DNA of 64,000 nucleotides from Thermoplasmata archaeon (GTDB lineage: Archaea > Thermoplasmatota > Thermoplasmata > Lutacidiplasmatales > UBA184): NCBI GenBank assembly GCA_027314165.1, contig DAHVCH010000002.1:1-64000 (forward strand), given 5' to 3'. Below, one piece after another: positions 37,639 through 46,918 of the stretch (within the stretch, counting starts at the first letter, position 1; each line of letters starts with the position of its first letter). A program made the position numbers and the translations under genes. The notes under the pieces were generated by a model that was not told the DNA's origin, ran no database searches, and saw only the letters and a list, made by a program, of their open reading frames with translations.

Positions 37639-40134
37639 ATGTCCACAAGGCTACGGCGGCTCCGCCCTCACCACCGGTCCGGCGAGGACCCCCCGAGGGC
37701 CGTCGCTCCCGGCAACCTCGGTCCGTCGATCTGGAACCGGTCGCTGGTGCTGGGGCTCGCGGGGCTCCTGCTCTTCTCCGGCTACGGGGCCTTCCTTCCG
37801 GCCCACCTCCGCTGCGCCCTCCCCGGCGCCGTGGGCTGTCCGGGGGGCCTGCTGCCGTTCGCCGCGCCGGCGCCCGCGGGAGCCGCGCAGCAGTGGTTCA
37901 ACGTCATCGCCTACGACTACGGCTTCTGGGTCACCGACACGGTCTCGGGGGCGAACGACTCCTCCGCATGGCCGGTGTACGAGGGATGGACCGTCCACGT
38001 GAACGTGACCAGCTTCCCGCCCAACCCTTCGGTCGGTGGGGTGAACCAGCACGGCGTGGGCATCGACATCTCGGGGAGCGGGAACGTCCTCAGCGTCTCG
38101 GGCCCCGTGGGGTCCTGGAACCAGGGGAGCTTCGTCGCTCCTACCACGCCTTCGACGGGCAACCGGGTGTACTGCACGATCTACTGCGGACCGGGCCACT
38201 CGAGCCAGGTCGCGCACATCCTGAACGTGGTCCCCCCGCCGAACGTCCCCACAGCGACCGCCGCGGGAACCCCGACCTCCGGCGCGGCGCCCCTCGCCGT
38301 CACCTTCCTGGGCAGCGCGGCCGGTGGGAGCGCGCCCTACACCTACCTCTGGAACTTCGGGGACGGCTCTCTCGGGTCGGCCGCGTCCTCCCCCCTGCAT
38401 GTCTACAACGTGTCAGGGGCCTACTCCGCGAAGCTCACGGTGACCGACTCGACGGGGGTGAGCGCGATCGCCACCGTCGCCGTGACGGTCCAGGCGGCGA
38501 GCCGCCTGGTCGTGTCGGCCTCCGGGTCCCCGCTCTCCGGGAAGGAGCCGCTTCCGGTCGCGCTCTCCGCGAGCGCCACGGGGGGAGCGCCTCCCTACGC
38601 GTGGGTCTGGGACTACGGTGACGGGAGCTCTGGGGTCGGCGCGTCGGTGGGCCACGTCTACGCCCTCCCGGGGACCTTCGTGGCCACCGTGCGGGCGGTC
38701 GATGCGGGCGGAACCGCGGCGACCTCCACGGTGCTCGTGAACGTGAGCTCCGCCGGCCCAGCCTTGCCGGTCTCGATCGCCTCCTCCGCGGTCGCGGGGA
38801 CCGCTCCGTTCGGGGTCACCCTCAACGCCTCCGCGACGGGGGGAACGACTCCCTACAACGTGACCTGGGACCTGGGCGACGGCACAATGGCGTGGGGAAG
38901 TGCTCTCACCCACACCTACCCGGTCCAGGGCACCTACGTCGCGACGGCGACGGTCCGAGACGCGAGCGACTCGGAGGGGGCGATGACCACGGTCCTGACG
39001 GTCTCGGGAACGGCCGCCTCACCGCTCGCGCTTCACCTGGGGCCCACCCCCGCGGTCGGCGCGAACCCGTTGACGATGAGCGTCGGCGGCTCCGAGATGG
39101 GGGGGACCCCGCCCTACGCCCCCCTCGCGTGGAGCTTCGGCGACGGGACCACCGGCTCCGGCAGTGTCGTCACCCACACGTACGCCTCTCCCGGAAACTA
39201 CACGCTCTCCGCCACGGGCAAGGACGCGGCAGGCACGACGGTCTCCGCGTCCACCGTGATCGTCGTGGTCGGGTTCGGGATCCATCTCGCCCTGTCCGGC
39301 GCTCAAGGCGATGCGCCCGCCCAGTTGAACGGGTCGGGGTCGGTCTTCGGAGGTTCCGGGGTCTTCGGTCCGGTCGCGTGGGCGTGGGGGGACGGGACGA
39401 CCTCCTCCGGGCCCATCGTCTCGCACGTCTATTCCAGCTCCAGCTCCACTCCCTACAACGTGGTCGCCACCGGCCATGACTCCGCAGGGGCGACCGTCAC
39501 GGGCACCGGCTCCTTCCTGGTCTTCCCCCCCCTCGTGGTCGTGCTCAACGCCTCGTTGAGCTCCGCCACCCCTCCGGTCCACGCGAGCTTCTCGCTGAAG
39601 GCCTCGGGAGGCAGCGGCTCGTACCCCACCGGGGTCCTCTGGAACTTCGGGGACGGAACGTCCACGCGGGGCGGGCTCGCCGCCTCGGAGAACTACACCA
39701 AGGCCGGTTCCTACCACGTCACCGCCTCCGCCGTCGACTCGGCGGGGGGAGCGGCGGCGGGCTCGACCTGGGTCAACGTGAGCCTGGCGGGCACGCTACC
39801 TCCCGGGGGCAGTGGGAACGGGGGCCCGACGGGACCTCTGCCGCCTCCGTGGCTTGGTAACGGGGTCGGCAATCCCACGCAGACCAGCTTGGTGCTCCTC
39901 TTCATCATGTCCGCCGTCGCGCTCGCGCTGGTCCTCCAGGGCCGGCGGAAGCGTCTGTCCAAGCAGGGGTCCAAACCGGCCCACCCTGCTGGCCGCGCTC
40001 CGAACGGGACCCCGGGTACCGCGGGCTCCCGGACAGGGCTCTCGTCCTCCACATCCTCCGGGCCTGCGCTGGCGAGGGGGAGCGAGCAGGCGTCGGGTCC
40101 GAGCGACACGGCTCCCGGGGACACGGAAGGGTGA
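37639..40134 (+). CDS. CuA-like cupredoxin surface protein with six PKD domains
   Basis: The 831-residue protein has an N-terminal membrane/signal helix (about 33-55), then a cupredoxin-like domain (about 84-200). Its ligand pattern is H138, C179-x3-C183-x3-H187-x2-Q190. This matches the CuA site of cytochrome oxidase subunit II (H, C-x3-C-x3-H-x2-M), with Gln in place of Met. Six PKD domains (about 205-725) follow, each with a GDG-type turn. A membrane helix (about 748-768), a basic RRKR stop and an Ala/Gly/Ser tail end the protein. The domain faces outside. The start codon is ATG 37639, without a clear TATA box. Confidence 0.85.
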   Translation: MSTRLRRLRPHHRSGEDPPRAVAPGNLGPSIWNRSLVLGLAGLLLFSGYGAFLPAHLRCALPGAVGCPGGLLPFAAPAPAGAAQQWFNVIAYDYGFWVTDTVSGANDSSAWPVYEGWTVHVNVTSFPPNPSVGGVNQHGVGIDISGSGNVLSVSGPVGSWNQGSFVAPTTPSTGNRVYCTIYCGPGHSSQVAHILNVVPPPNVPTATAAGTPTSGAAPLAVTFLGSAAGGSAPYTYLWNFGDGSLGSAASSPLHVYNVSGAYSAKLTVTDSTGVSAIATVAVTVQAASRLVVSASGSPLSGKEPLPVALSASATGGAPPYAWVWDYGDGSSGVGASVGHVYALPGTFVATVRAVDAGGTAATSTVLVNVSSAGPALPVSIASSAVAGTAPFGVTLNASATGGTTPYNVTWDLGDGTMAWGSALTHTYPVQGTYVATATVRDASDSEGAMTTVLTVSGTAASPLALHLGPTPAVGANPLTMSVGGSEMGGTPPYAPLAWSFGDGTTGSGSVVTHTYASPGNYTLSATGKDAAGTTVSASTVIVVVGFGIHLALSGAQGDAPAQLNGSGSVFGGSGVFGPVAWAWGDGTTSSGPIVSHVYSSSSSTPYNVVATGHDSAGATVTGTGSFLVFPPLVVVLNASLSSATPPVHASFSLKASGGSGSYPTGVLWNFGDGTSTRGGLAASENYTKAGSYHVTASAVDSAGGAAAGSTWVNVSLAGTLPPGGSGNGGPTGPLPPPWLGNGVGNPTQTSLVLLFIMSAVALALVLQGRRKRLSKQGSKPAHPAGRAPNGTPGTAGSRTGLSSSTSSGPALARGSEQASGPSDTAPGDTEG

Positions 40135-40225
40135 GACCCACGAGTCCACCATCCGCGTCCACCGGAACGGTCGTATGGGGGCGATCCCGCGGCCCCCTCC
40201 TGAGGTACCGCGGCGCGGGGTTTCA

Positions 40226-41773
40226 ATGGTGACCGGGAGTAAGGACGGCCCGCCGCCCGGGTCGGAGGAGGTCCACGGTCCGTGCCTTCGCTGCGGGGCG
40301 CACCTGGGAGCCGGGGACCCCGTCCTGCTCTGCAGGGTGTGCGAGAGCTCGAACGTCCCGGTCGGCGTTGCGCCCACTCCCCCGCCACCTCCGCCCTCGC
40401 TACCCCCTCCCCCACCGCCGTCCGCCCCCATCTCGCTCCAGCCCTGGCCCAGCCTCCGGTACTGTCCAGCGTGCGCCGGTCCTCTCGGTGGGTCTGCGGA
40501 GTGCGTGGCCTGCGGGGTCAGCTGGGGCGTGCCGACGCTTGCGGTCGGATGGAGCCCGACCGCGGCAGCTCCCGGCGCTCCGGGCCCGAGCCGCCCGGAC
40601 CCCCCCGCCCTTCCCGGCGGGTCTCTCTCCTTCGCCCTCACAGCCGCGGACCACGGTCGTCAGGAGAGGACCCCTGAAGCGAAGGGCGGAGACTTGGTCC
40701 CCTCTTCGGCCGCAGGTCCGTTGGGTCGGCCCAGTGTCGCGCGGGCCTCCGCCTCCCGGTCGCCATCTGCGGCAGCGGGGGGCGGGGGAGGACGTACCCC
40801 CCACGCCTCCTCCGCGGCGCCCGCCCGCAAGGCCGCGCCCCCCCCCAACTCGCCGAAGGCGAGGGTCCAGCGGGGGTGGAGGAAGGTGCTTGCGTCCTTC
40901 CCCCCGGTCCGGCTCGTCTGGATCTTCCTACTGACCCTGTTCTACCTTTCCGGAGGGCTGGCCGCCCGGGCCGGTTGGGAGTCCCTTTTCGCCGTTATCG
41001 GGGCTTCCGTCGCGATCGACCTCGGATTCCAGTGGGGCCGGTACGGGCGGTTCCGCTTCCCGGACGGGGCGCTCGCCGTGGCCGGGTTCTTGATGGTCCT
41101 CCTCGACCCGACCGTCGTGACACTTCCGCTGGTCGCGGTCGTCGTCTCGACGCACGTGCTCCGGCAGGTGCTGCGAAGCTCGGGGCGCCCGTGGTTCAAT
41201 CCGACCGCGCTGGGATTGACGGTCGGTTTCTTCGTCATCGGGACGCAGGTCCCATGGGCCGTGGGCACGACCCCTCAGCTGGAGCTGGTCATGCTGGTCA
41301 TGGGGCTGCTCCTGGTCCTCCGCCAGCGCAGCAGCTGGCGTCTGCCCTTCTACTTCTTCGTGAGCGCGATGCCCTTGCTCCTCCTGGCCCCGCTGGACCT
41401 CGGAGGGGCCCCTTCGCTCTCGTGGAGCGCTTTCCTGATGGCGAACCTCTCGCCGCTCACGATCTTCTTCGGTCTGTTCATGGTGCCGGAACCTCGCACC
41501 GCTCCCCCCTCGCCCCGCCACATGTGGATCTTCGCGGTGCTCGTCGGAGAGCTGTACGCGTTGCTCCCCCTGACCTTCACCACGTGGACCCAGCTCGCCC
41601 CCATCGGGGCGATCACCCCGTTCCTTGCGCTCTTCGCGGGCAACATCTTCACGGTCCTCCTCCGGGCCTACACCGCGCGCCAGAGGAAGGCGCAGAGCTC
41701 GCCAGGAGGGGCGGGGCTCCCACCAGTGCGCCCCCAACGGATGGGCGGGGGGTCCGCCCCCGTATCCGGCTGA
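40226..41773 (+). CDS. zinc-ribbon protein with RnfD/NqrB-like membrane domain
   Basis: The 515-residue protein starts with two zinc ribbons (CLRCG...CRVC and CPACAG...CVACG) separated by a Pro-rich segment, then an Ala/Pro/Ser linker and from about residue 230 a membrane domain of 9-10 helices. This domain contains PWFNPTALGLTVGFF and MVPEPRTAPPSPRHMW, patterns of the NqrB/RnfD family. I do not see the S/T-G-A-T flavin attachment motif of RnfD, so flavin loading is doubtful. No other Rnf subunits are in the window. It lies 91 bases after the CuA-like/PKD gene on the same strand. ATG 40226 was used; ATG 40174 is possible. Confidence 0.72.
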   Translation: MVTGSKDGPPPGSEEVHGPCLRCGAHLGAGDPVLLCRVCESSNVPVGVAPTPPPPPPSLPPPPPPSAPISLQPWPSLRYCPACAGPLGGSAECVACGVSWGVPTLAVGWSPTAAAPGAPGPSRPDPPALPGGSLSFALTAADHGRQERTPEAKGGDLVPSSAAGPLGRPSVARASASRSPSAAAGGGGGRTPHASSAAPARKAAPPPNSPKARVQRGWRKVLASFPPVRLVWIFLLTLFYLSGGLAARAGWESLFAVIGASVAIDLGFQWGRYGRFRFPDGALAVAGFLMVLLDPTVVTLPLVAVVVSTHVLRQVLRSSGRPWFNPTALGLTVGFFVIGTQVPWAVGTTPQLELVMLVMGLLLVLRQRSSWRLPFYFFVSAMPLLLLAPLDLGGAPSLSWSAFLMANLSPLTIFFGLFMVPEPRTAPPSPRHMWIFAVLVGELYALLPLTFTTWTQLAPIGAITPFLALFAGNIFTVLLRAYTARQRKAQSSPGGAGLPPVRPQRMGGGSAPVSG

Positions 41774-41904
41774 GCTTGCGCGACCTCCAGGAATCCCCTG
41801 CCACACGCGCTCCCGTTCCCCTCCTATCTCCGTCCCGCACCACCGGCGGTGGACCTCGCTCCGAAACCTCCTTCCGCGCCCCTCCGTGAAGGGTAAATAC
41901 GCAC

Positions 41905-42477
41905 ATGGGTCTATTTGGTGGGGGGGAAGTGGCGAAGCCGTTTGGGTCGAACCTGCTGACCCTGGAACAGGGGGAGGCCGCTTCGACCGGTCAAGCCCTG
42001 CTCGACCTCGCCACAGACTTCTACAGCCCGATCGACCCCGTCCGGAAGGACATGGGCGTCGCGCTCCGTGGCGTGGGCGAGCGGCTCGCCGGTCTCGACG
42101 AGCAGGTGCTCCGCCCCCTCGCGGAGAGGCTCGCGAAGCTCGGGGAAGCCGGACGCACGCCCGCGGAGATGAAGGGCACGGCGGAGCAGGTGCGGCGGCT
42201 CGCGCACGACCTGTTGGAGCTCGGAGACCGGCTCGGGGCCCTGGCGGTCCAGGGATACGAGCTCGGGCCGGGGCTGCGCCCGCTGGTCCAGCGCGCCGAG
42301 ACGCTCAGCCGCCGGATGAACGAGCTTGGGACGCGCGTCGGGGGCGTGAGCGACCGGCTGCTGGCCATGCGGCCGGAGGAGCTCTCCTTCCTCAGCTCGC
42401 TCGCCACGTCCAGGCGCGCCGGGGGCGCCCCCGGTTGGGGTAGCTCTGGAGCGGCCGCCGCGACCCCGAACCGCTGA
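41905..42477 (+). CDS. helical protein, unknown
   Basis: The 190-residue product is almost wholly helical and charged, with heptad-like Leu spacing (ERLAGLDEQVLRPLAERLAKL, EQVRRLAHDLLELGDRL), suggesting a coiled-coil. No family is recognised. The C-terminus is Gly/Ala-rich. ATG 41905 lies only 7-10 bases after a TATA-like gtaaata (41892-41898), so the true start could be GTG 41929, about 33 bp from it. It follows the zinc-ribbon/RnfD-like gene on the same strand. Confidence 0.65.
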   Translation: MGLFGGGEVAKPFGSNLLTLEQGEAASTGQALLDLATDFYSPIDPVRKDMGVALRGVGERLAGLDEQVLRPLAERLAKLGEAGRTPAEMKGTAEQVRRLAHDLLELGDRLGALAVQGYELGPGLRPLVQRAETLSRRMNELGTRVGGVSDRLLAMRPEELSFLSSLATSRRAGGAPGWGSSGAAAATPNR

Positions 42478-42541
42478 ACCGAGCGCGCGCCCACGAGCCC
42501 GCGGCGCGGGACCGCTCCCCTTCAGATCTTCGGGAGGGCGG

Positions 42542-43666
42542 CTAGCGCTTGTCGATCGGAACGTACGGGCAGTCCGTGGGCCCCTTGTAGTCCGACGTGG
42601 GTCGGATGAGGCGATTGTCCGCGTACTGCTCCAGGACGTGGGCGGTCCATCCCGAGATTCGGCTCACCGCGAAGACCGGGGTGAAGAGGTCCAACGGGAT
42701 GCCCATCGCTTCGTAGCAGGCCCCGGAGAAGAGGTCCACGTTCGGGTAGAGCCCCTTCTCGTGGTGGACCACCTCCTCGATCTTGCGAAGGACTTGGAAG
42801 CTGGTGGTGTCGCCGCTGTTCTGGGACAGCCGCTTGGCGTACTCCCTCAGGATCGTCGCCCGGGGGTCCTCCACCTTGTACACCCTGTGGCCGAACCCCA
42901 TGACCTTCTCGTGCTTGGTGAGCTTCTGGGTCACGAAGGCCTCGGCCTGATCCACGCCCTTGACCTCGTGGACCATCCGCATGACCTCCTCGTTCGCCCC
43001 GCCGTGGAGGGGGCCCTTGAGGGTCCCGACCGCGCTCGTGACGGCGGAGTAGAGGTCGGAGAGGGTGCTCGCGGTCACCCGGGCGGAGAAGGTCGAGGCG
43101 TTGAACTCGTGGTCCGCGTGCAGGATGAGCGCGACGTCGAGCGCCTTCACCAGGCTCGGGTCGGGCTCCTTGCCGTTCAGCATGTAGAGGAAGTTGGCCG
43201 CGTGGTCCAGGTCCGCCCGGGGGGCGATGGGTCTCTGGCCCTCACGGAGCCGGTGGAACGCGGTGATGATGGTCGGGAGCACCGCGGTGAGGCGAAGCGC
43301 GCCGCCGATCGAGCTCTCCGGCCGCTTCAGGTCGTCCGGCTCGAAGGAGGAGAGCGCCGAGACCCCTGTCCGAAGGACCTCCATCGGGGAGGTCTTGGGG
43401 GGGATGGCCTCCAGGAGCTTCTCCAGCCCGTCCGGGATCTCCCGGCGTCCCGCGAGCTTCGACCGAAGCTGGTCGAGCTCGTCCTTCCTCGGAAGGCGGC
43501 CGTACCAGAGCAGGTAGCAGGTCTCCTCGAAATTCGAGAACCGGGCCAGGTCGCGGATGTCGTACCCACGGTAGATGAGTCGACCCCCCCGCCCGTCGAT
43601 GAACGTGATGGAGGATGAGGCGACCACGACGTCCTCGAGTCCTCGGGACACGGGTGGGCTCTGCAT
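42542..43666 (-). CDS. gltA: citrate synthase
   Basis: The 374-residue protein joins oxaloacetate and acetyl-CoA. The catalytic His segments HADHEFNAST and GPLHGGANEEV, and MGFGHRVYK are all present, with late R residues in the C-terminal domain. The short archaeal/Gram-positive type of about 370-380 residues fits; 2-methylcitrate synthase is a close relative. On the minus strand a TATA-like ggataatc at 43688-43696 lies 26 bp before the ATG, a leaderless pattern. The inverted repeat ATCCG/CGGAT at 43678-43691 overlaps this box. Confidence 0.95.
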   Translation of the reverse strand: MQSPPVSRGLEDVVVASSSITFIDGRGGRLIYRGYDIRDLARFSNFEETCYLLWYGRLPRKDELDQLRSKLAGRREIPDGLEKLLEAIPPKTSPMEVLRTGVSALSSFEPDDLKRPESSIGGALRLTAVLPTIITAFHRLREGQRPIAPRADLDHAANFLYMLNGKEPDPSLVKALDVALILHADHEFNASTFSARVTASTLSDLYSAVTSAVGTLKGPLHGGANEEVMRMVHEVKGVDQAEAFVTQKLTKHEKVMGFGHRVYKVEDPRATILREYAKRLSQNSGDTTSFQVLRKIEEVVHHEKGLYPNVDLFSGACYEAMGIPLDLFTPVFAVSRISGWTAHVLEQYADNRLIRPTSDYKGPTDCPYVPIDKR

Positions 43667-43677
43667 GGGGCCCTGCC

Positions 43678-43696
43678 ATCCGTTACCGGATTATCC
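43678..43696 (-). promoter_or_regulatory. gltA promoter with overlapping inverted repeat
   Basis: The TATA-like element lies at 43688-43696. ATCCG (43678-43682) and CGGAT (43687-43691) form an inverted repeat around TTAC that covers the edge of the TATA box. A repressor bound here would block the gene, but the element is short. Confidence 0.45.
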
Positions 43697-45064
43697 CCTT
43701 TGGGGTGCCCCGGTTCGGGTGGGCTGAACGGAGGTCCGGCGCTGGAAGGAGCGGACCGCCAGGAGCCAGGCGGGGACCGCCACGGCCACCAGGGCCGCGG
43801 AGAGCGCGAAGGTCACGTCGTAGCCCAGCTCATGGCTCGCCACTCCCGAGGAGGCCGCACCCAGCACGGCCGCGAGCCCCCCCAGGGCGCTGTTCACCCC
43901 CAGGAGGCTCCCGGCGCTGCGTCCCTCCAGGGAGCGGAAGAGGAGCAGCGAGGAGGAGGTGCTGTAGAATGCGTAGGTGACCCCGATGATCCCGTAGGCC
44001 AGGATGTTGATCCCGAGTACCGAATTGCGGGCGAAGAGCGCGGCCGGGAGGAGCGCGAGGCCGAAGACGCTCGCGTAGCTCACGACCCGGCCCCAGGAGG
44101 CGAGCTGGACGACGGACGGGGACTTCCCTCCTTCGCAGGCGCGTCCCGTGAAGGGGAGGACCAGGGCCTGGGCCGCGCTATTGGACAGGTTCACCAGGAA
44201 GATCCCGGAGGCCGCCACGCTCACCGAGACCATGTAGGGGGCGTAGGAGGTGTTGAAGATCGAACTGCCCAGCCCGAAGAAGAACCCGGCCGCGAGCATC
44301 AGCGGGACCTCGTGGGTCGCCTCCTCCTCGAGCCACCGGAGGATCCGGCGGAAGGACCCCAGGGTGGGGAGCTTCGGGAAGAAGGGGAAGTAGAGCCTCA
44401 GCCGCGCGTCCAGGCTCTCGGGGTGCCGGGCGAGAGTCGCGCGCGTCGCGCGCGGATGGTGCACCGGCGGGTCGCGGATGAAGAGGGCGACGCCCACCGC
44501 GCTGGTCAGGGCTGCGGCGGTGCTGAGGTAGAGGATGTCGATGAGCCCCTCGCCCCCGGGGGCGCTCACGAGCCAGACGAATCCCAGGAGCACGCCCAGG
44601 ACGTTCCCGATCATCGAGAGCTCGCTGAAGGAGGCGTAGGCGCTGGGGCGCTCCTCCGGCGAGAACCGCTCGAGGATCAGCAGGTTCGAGGCGGCTGCGC
44701 TCGAGGGGGCGACGAAGCCGAAGGCCATGTAGGCGGCCAGCAGCGTCGTGAGCGAGGGACGCGCCGCCAGGACGAGGAACAGCACCGCGAACGACACGTA
44801 GTTGAGGAGGAGCAGGGGGGAGCGGACCCCCAGCCGGTCGCAGACGAACCCCCAGAGGAGGGAGGCCGGGATGACCGCGAAATTGTAGAGCGTGCTGGCC
44901 AGCGCGACCTCGAGGATGTTGCCGTGGAAGGTGAAGAGGATCAGCAGCGGCAGCGCGACCGAGAAGCTCGAGGCGGCGGCGTTCACCGGGAGGAAGACCA
45001 GGAGCCACGGCCGTGCGACGATCCCTCCGGCCAGCCCCGGCCGCCCGGCCGCGCGCTCCGACAC
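43691..45064 (-). CDS. MFS transporter
   Basis: This 457-residue inner-membrane protein has twelve hydrophobic helices in two halves with a long cytoplasmic loop (about 195-245) between them. The MFS motif between helices 2 and 3 reads GFVCDRLGVRSP, and a second SLEGRSAGSLLG-like segment occurs in the second half. The substrate is unknown. The gene ends 25 bases before the citrate synthase start, so its terminal part overlaps the gltA promoter. Confidence 0.88.
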   Translation of the reverse strand: MSERAAGRPGLAGGIVARPWLLVFLPVNAAASSFSVALPLLILFTFHGNILEVALASTLYNFAVIPASLLWGFVCDRLGVRSPLLLLNYVSFAVLFLVLAARPSLTTLLAAYMAFGFVAPSSAAASNLLILERFSPEERPSAYASFSELSMIGNVLGVLLGFVWLVSAPGGEGLIDILYLSTAAALTSAVGVALFIRDPPVHHPRATRATLARHPESLDARLRLYFPFFPKLPTLGSFRRILRWLEEEATHEVPLMLAAGFFFGLGSSIFNTSYAPYMVSVSVAASGIFLVNLSNSAAQALVLPFTGRACEGGKSPSVVQLASWGRVVSYASVFGLALLPAALFARNSVLGINILAYGIIGVTYAFYSTSSSLLLFRSLEGRSAGSLLGVNSALGGLAAVLGAASSGVASHELGYDVTFALSAALVAVAVPAWLLAVRSFQRRTSVQPTRTGAPQRG

Positions 45065-45244
45065 CGCACTTGAGGAGTACCTTCACGGGATAAGCCTCGG
45101 GTTCGACACGCACCCCGGAACGCGGAGCGGGTTCCGGGCAACACGGGCCGCCCTCCGCCCCCCTCGTGGTTGGCAGGGGAGGCCGATCGCAGCGCGTGGT
45201 TGTCGTCTTGGCCAGAGGGACGGGGTCTCGTTTTTGGCGGTTGC

Positions 45245-45252
45245 TTTATAAG
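45245..45252 (+). promoter_or_regulatory. TATA box of the AsnC/Lrp-domain gene
   Basis: The sequence tttataag lies 25-30 bp before GTG 45277 and supports a leaderless start there. It lies in the gap divergent from the MFS gene. Confidence 0.65.
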
Positions 45253-45276
45253 CCGAAACACTTTGGGCGCGTCCAG

Positions 45277-45519
45277 GTGCGCAATTTGGCCATCGGGTTC
45301 GTCCTGATCAGCACAGCCCCCGCGAAGGAGCACGAGGTTTACTCCGAGCTACTTCGAGTGAAAGAGATCGTCGAGCTTCACCCTCTCTTCGGGGAGTACG
45401 ATCTCATCGCGAAGGTCGAGGCGGAGGATTTCAACGCGCTCGGCCAGGTGGTCGTCGACAAGATCCGCTCCGTTCCAGGCGTCATCGACACCAAGACCCT
45501 GACCGGAATCAAGTTCTGA
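45277..45519 (+). CDS. stand-alone Lrp/AsnC ligand-binding (RAM) domain
   Basis: The 80-residue protein is only the C-terminal sensor domain of Lrp/AsnC regulators, an alpha-beta sandwich (IGFVLISTAPAKEHEVYSELLRV, HPLFGEYDLIAKVEAEDF, GVIDTKTLTGI). There is no DNA-binding domain. Such short proteins form oligomers that bind amino acids. The GTG start was chosen from the TATA position; an in-frame extension upstream looks non-coding. A membrane-protein gene follows 13 bases downstream and has a Shine-Dalgarno. Confidence 0.88.
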   Translation: MRNLAIGFVLISTAPAKEHEVYSELLRVKEIVELHPLFGEYDLIAKVEAEDFNALGQVVVDKIRSVPGVIDTKTLTGIKF

Positions 45520-45532
45520 GGAGAACACAACG

Positions 45533-45832
45533 ATGGGGCTAACTTTCGACGCGCTTCAGTTCCTGGAGATCTTCGGCCTCCTCTTCGGGCTCTTCCTGCT
45601 TCTCTCCGGCCTGTTCACCGCCTACTTCGGTAGCGGCAAGAGCCGGAAGATCGGGATCGGCCTGGTCGTTGGCGGCATCGTCGTCGGTGTCCTGATGGTC
45701 CTTCTCTACCACACCTACCGCTCGGGAGAGTTCGTGGACCTGCTCTGGAGCACCTTCCTGGTGCTGCTGGCGAGCGTCCTCGGCGCCCTGGCTGCGATCG
45801 GGCTTTTCCTGGTCGCCATCATGAAGTCGTAG
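45533..45832 (+). CDS. three-helix membrane protein, unknown
   Basis: The 99-residue protein has three hydrophobic helices (about residues 12-34, 41-62 and 70-97) with a basic GKSRK segment between the first two. No family is recognised. Its ATG has a gaggag Shine-Dalgarno and lies 13 bases after the AsnC-type gene, so the two form an operon. Confidence 0.8.
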   Translation: MGLTFDALQFLEIFGLLFGLFLLLSGLFTAYFGSGKSRKIGIGLVVGGIVVGVLMVLLYHTYRSGEFVDLLWSTFLVLLASVLGALAAIGLFLVAIMKS

Positions 45833-45917
45833 GGCTCCCGAGGATGGGGGACCCGCGATCCAGGGGTCCTCGCTTCGCCTTGTCCCAGGGGTAGGCGGTC
45901 CCGCGCCGGAGCTGGGG

Positions 45918-46913
45918 ATGCCCGAGAAACGCGCGGCGGTCGAGGCCCCCCCGCTCCCGAAGGGGTTGGTCCAGGGCGGCGACCCCCCTCCCCCTCCCCC
46001 TCCCCCGCCGTCGAAGGGGAAGGGGGCCGCCGCCCTTCCTCCCGTGCCTTCGCACGACCATCCTCACACCCATCCGGAGATCGCCTCCCTGGGATCGCCC
46101 GCCGCCCCGATCATCACGCTCACCACGGACATCGGCTGGGCCTACGCGGCGCAAATGAAGGGGGTCCTACTGCGGGGCTCTCCCTCCGCGAGGATCGTGG
46201 ACATCACGCACGCGGTCTCCAACCACAGCGTCCTGGAGGGGGCCTTCCTCCTCCGCTACAGCGCGGCGCAGTTCCCTCCCGGCTCCATCCATGTCTGCGT
46301 GGTCGACCCCGGGGTCGGCAGCGCACGGAAGGCGCTCATCGTACGGAGCCGGGACGGCTCCCTGATGGTCGGGCCGGACAACGGGGTGCTGATGCCGCTC
46401 GCCCGGTATCTGGGCGACCCCGAGGCCTTCCAGATCCAGCGAGAGAGGGTCGTCGGGAGGGGGGCGGTGAGCGCGACCTTCGAGGGGCGTGACCTTTTCG
46501 CGCCGACCGCAGCCCTCCTGTCGATGGGACACCCCCCGGAGGAGCTGGGGACCCCCACGAAACCCCTCTCCTTCCAGCTTCCTCAGCCCCACAGCGGTCC
46601 GGGGTCGGCCGAGGTCTCGGTGCTCCACATCGACACCTTCGGGAACGTCATCACGAACCTTCCCTTCGACGAGTTCGTCGACAAGATCGGGCCCTTCGGG
46701 ACCCACGCGTTGGTCCAGGAGGGGGCGCGCCAGCTGAGGGCCACCGTGGCCCGAACGTACGGCGATCTCGCGGAAGGCTGCCTCGGGATCCTGGGCTCGA
46801 GCTTCGGCCTCGCCGAGATCGCGATAGGGCATGGGAGGGCCGATCAGGTCCTCTCGATCCGGCTCGGGGCCAGGCTGCACCTGAAGCCCTCGGAGCAGGA
46901 TTGGAGGGAGTGA
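45918..46913 (+). CDS. S-adenosyl-L-methionine hydrolase (DUF62)
   Basis: The 331-residue protein is of the SAM hydroxide adenosyltransferase family, which splits SAM to adenosine and methionine. Signatures are TDIGWAYAAQMKG, VDPGVGS, GPDNGVL and TFEGRDLFAP, then the C-terminal barrel (DTFGNVITN). The first 60 residues are a Pro/His-rich extension not needed for the fold. The start ATG 45918 includes this extension; a later start is possible. The hotdog gene follows after a gap of 5 bases. Confidence 0.9.
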   Translation: MPEKRAAVEAPPLPKGLVQGGDPPPPPPPPPSKGKGAAALPPVPSHDHPHTHPEIASLGSPAAPIITLTTDIGWAYAAQMKGVLLRGSPSARIVDITHAVSNHSVLEGAFLLRYSAAQFPPGSIHVCVVDPGVGSARKALIVRSRDGSLMVGPDNGVLMPLARYLGDPEAFQIQRERVVGRGAVSATFEGRDLFAPTAALLSMGHPPEELGTPTKPLSFQLPQPHSGPGSAEVSVLHIDTFGNVITNLPFDEFVDKIGPFGTHALVQEGARQLRATVARTYGDLAEGCLGILGSSFGLAEIAIGHGRADQVLSIRLGARLHLKPSEQDWRE

Positions 46914-46918
46914 GGCCC

